Part shown: positions 62,917 through 64,000 of the stretch, one piece after another | Layout of the letters: every line of letters starts with the position of its first letter | Position numbering within the stretch: position 1 is the first letter of the stretch | Source: Arthrobacter sulfonylureivorans | Lineage (GTDB): Bacteria > Actinomycetota > Actinomycetes > Actinomycetales > Micrococcaceae | Reading direction: 5' to 3' | Assembly (NCBI GenBank): GCA_004000035.1 | Contig: RJAE01000003.1 | Location: 124,001-188,000, forward strand | DNA length: 64,000 nucleotides | Notes under the pieces: generated by a model | What the model was told of the DNA's origin: nothing | Databases searched by the model: none | The model's input: the letters and a program-made list of their open reading frames with translations, nothing else | Made by a program: the position numbers and the translations under genes

Positions 62917-63576
62917 GTGACGACGCGCCAAGGGATCCGGGAGTTCGTGGAGCGGCTGGGTGAGTTTGAGACAGGCCCGGCCAGCCGCAACTTCTTCTCC
63001 ACAGAGTTACCAGAGAACGCGTCCCGCAGGCACAACGTCACCCGCTACTTTGAGCAGATGCTGGAACGCCGGCCGACCGTCCTGCTGGTCGGGGAGGCCC
63101 CGGGCTACCGCGGCATGACCGTTACCGGCGTCCCGTTCACGAACAAGGCGCTGATCTCCGGCAACGACCCTTTCGGCATGTTCGGCCCGTCCAACGGGTA
63201 CGCGATGCCCCCGGAGGTGCTGACCGTGCCGGCAGAGCCCACCGCCACGGTGATGTGGAACGTGCTGGCCGAACTGGACTTCCTGCCGCTGCTGTGGAGC
63301 TCCTATCCGTTCCATCCCCACCAGCCCGGGCGGCCGCAGTCCAACCGCACGCCGTCGACGCCGGAGATCGCGGACGGCACGATCTTCTGGCAGGACCTGG
63401 CCCGGCTGTTCGGTATCGACTCCGTCGTCGCGGTGGGGAACATCGCGCACCGGAGCGTAACCGCCAGCGGGCTACAAGTGCCCAAGATCCGCCACCCCGC
63501 CCACGGCGGCAAGGAACTTTTCCGGCAAGGCCTACAGGACCTGCTGGACGCCGGCGTTATCCGGAGGAACCAATGA
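62917..63576 (+). CDS. Uracil-DNA glycosylase superfamily protein
   Basis: 219 residues. The N-terminal catalytic-type loop TVLLVGEAPGYRGMTVTGVPFTN and the C-terminal IRHPAHGGKELF are the two active-site motifs of the UDG fold; VVAVGNIAHRSVTASG links them. The catalytic Asp of UDG families is replaced (GEAPG), as in other UDG-like proteins of unclear activity. The GTG has no ribosome-binding site, and a promoter ends 7 nt upstream, so the message is probably leaderless. Confidence 0.85.
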   Translation: MTTRQGIREFVERLGEFETGPASRNFFSTELPENASRRHNVTRYFEQMLERRPTVLLVGEAPGYRGMTVTGVPFTNKALISGNDPFGMFGPSNGYAMPPEVLTVPAEPTATVMWNVLAELDFLPLLWSSYPFHPHQPGRPQSNRTPSTPEIADGTIFWQDLARLFGIDSVVAVGNIAHRSVTASGLQVPKIRHPAHGGKELFRQGLQDLLDAGVIRRNQ

Positions 63577-63611
63577 CCATTCGTAGCTGCGGCCCCGGGC
63601 GTGCGGAATGA
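63573..63611 (+). CDS. 12-codon bridging reading frame
   Basis: GGAGGAA 4 nt before an ATG opens MTIRSCGPGRAE, whose ATG overlaps the stop of the preceding gene (ATGA) and whose TGA overlaps the ATG of the next gene (ATGA). It would carry ribosomes from one gene to the other. Since the next gene lacks its own ribosome-binding site, translational coupling is likely even if the peptide has no function. Confidence 0.45.
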   Translation: MTIRSCGPGRAE

Positions 63612-64000
63612 CCAGCCCGCAGCTTCCGGCGTGGCCACCGTCCAACCCCGCGTTCCGCCGGGCGGAAGTTTCAACGGTATTGGGAAGCGGCGATGACCTC
63701 TGGGACCGGGCCACCAAGGAGGTGCTGTGCTGGAAGGTGAAAACCGCGAGCGGGTTCTCAGTGTCCTCTGCGGAACCGGTGCGCCAAGGCGATCGGGTTC
63801 TCATCACGGCCAGCCTGCTCGGAGTGAGAATCTTGGAGCCGGTTGAAGTCGTGGCCGTTGTCGAAACCGCCCGCCGGGTGGGCTTCGCCTACCGCACCCG
63901 GCGGGGTCATCCGGTCAATGGTGAGGAAGCGTTCATGGTGCACCGGGACGGCGAGGAAGTGCATTTCACGGTGCGCTCGCTGACCCGGGCAGCGCCGCAA
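63608..64000 (+). CDS. DUF1990 family protein (N-terminal 131 residues, cut by window edge)
   Basis: SGDDLWDRATKEVLCWKVKTASGFSVSSAEPVRQGDRVLITASLLGVRILEPVEVVAVVETARRVGFAYRTRRGHPVNGEEAFMVHRDGEEVHFTVRSLTRA is the DUF1990 domain (SRPBCC-like fold, actinobacteria). The family is about 165-200 residues, so the C-terminal end lies beyond the window. Start ATG overlaps the mini-frame stop. Function unknown. Confidence 0.88.
   Translation, partial: MTSPQLPAWPPSNPAFRRAEVSTVLGSGDDLWDRATKEVLCWKVKTASGFSVSSAEPVRQGDRVLITASLLGVRILEPVEVVAVVETARRVGFAYRTRRGHPVNGEEAFMVHRDGEEVHFTVRSLTRAAPQ

Overview
The window is about 64 kb of high-GC DNA from an actinobacterium, most likely an Arthrobacter-like member of the Micrococcaceae. 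The support is dense coding, many GTG and some TTG starts, a mycothiol-type maleylpyruvate isomerase, small actinobacterial families (DUF1540, DUF1918, DUF1990, DUF503) and several probable leaderless genes. No rRNA, tRNA, CRISPR array, prophage or insertion sequence was recognised. The content is chromosomal and dominated by catabolic operons, each next to its own IclR, MarR or PadR regulator.

Layout. 1-5959 (minus): a six-gene run (FMN monooxygenase, amine oxidase, flavin reductase, dienelactone hydrolase, malate/lactate-type dehydrogenase, benzoylformate decarboxylase cut by the window edge), divergent from an IclR gene, with paired inverted repeats between them. 7.0-12.5 kb: an SRPBCC protein and a molybdenum hydroxylase operon (xdhA-xdhB-xdhC). 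12.5-16.2 kb: 2-hydroxyacid dehydrogenase, a ThDP enzyme and its IclR regulator. 16.2-19.4 kb: a PspA-like/membrane protein pair, a cold-shock protein and a divergent fatty acid desaturase. 19.4-25.3 kb: small redox and housekeeping genes, including a MarR-controlled NADP-binding protein/luciferase-like pair.

25.3-46.5 kb is the centrepiece, a probable lignin-derived aromatic island. A two-permease/one-ATPase ABC importer, a MarR repressor, SDR, amidohydrolase, acyl-CoA dehydrogenase, MaoC hydratase, three tandem substrate-binding lipoproteins and an acyl-CoA ligase follow one another. The promoter regions of four of these units carry the same TTGA-N5-TCAA inverted repeat or a close variant. 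The enzyme set matches CoA-dependent side-chain shortening of hydroxycinnamates (ligase, hydratase, dehydrogenase, retro-Claisen amidohydrolase), as known from the cou genes of Rhodococcus and the hydroxycinnamate genes of Agrobacterium. Downstream lie vanR-vanA-vanB (Rieske O-demethylase for vanillate) and, beyond a maleylpyruvate isomerase and an MFS exporter, a methylenetetrahydrofolate reductase-type gene and a LigM/DesA-type tetrahydrofolate-dependent aryl O-demethylase. Two unrelated demethylation chemistries are therefore encoded within about 8 kb.

46.7-64 kb: a DUF1540 protein, a sodium:proline symporter gene broken by an in-frame stop, a heterodimeric ABC exporter, a PcaR-type IclR gene, a cobalamin adenosyltransferase-like gene, a BCCT transporter, a 3-hydroxybenzoate 4-monooxygenase gene broken by an internal deletion with frameshift (its IclR gene is intact), a hot-dog thioesterase, DUF1918, a methyltransferase, a luciferase-like monooxygenase, bioY, a uracil-DNA-glycosylase-fold protein and the start of a DUF1990 gene. 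Functional assignments come from motif recognition and context, not database searches; substrates are inferences.
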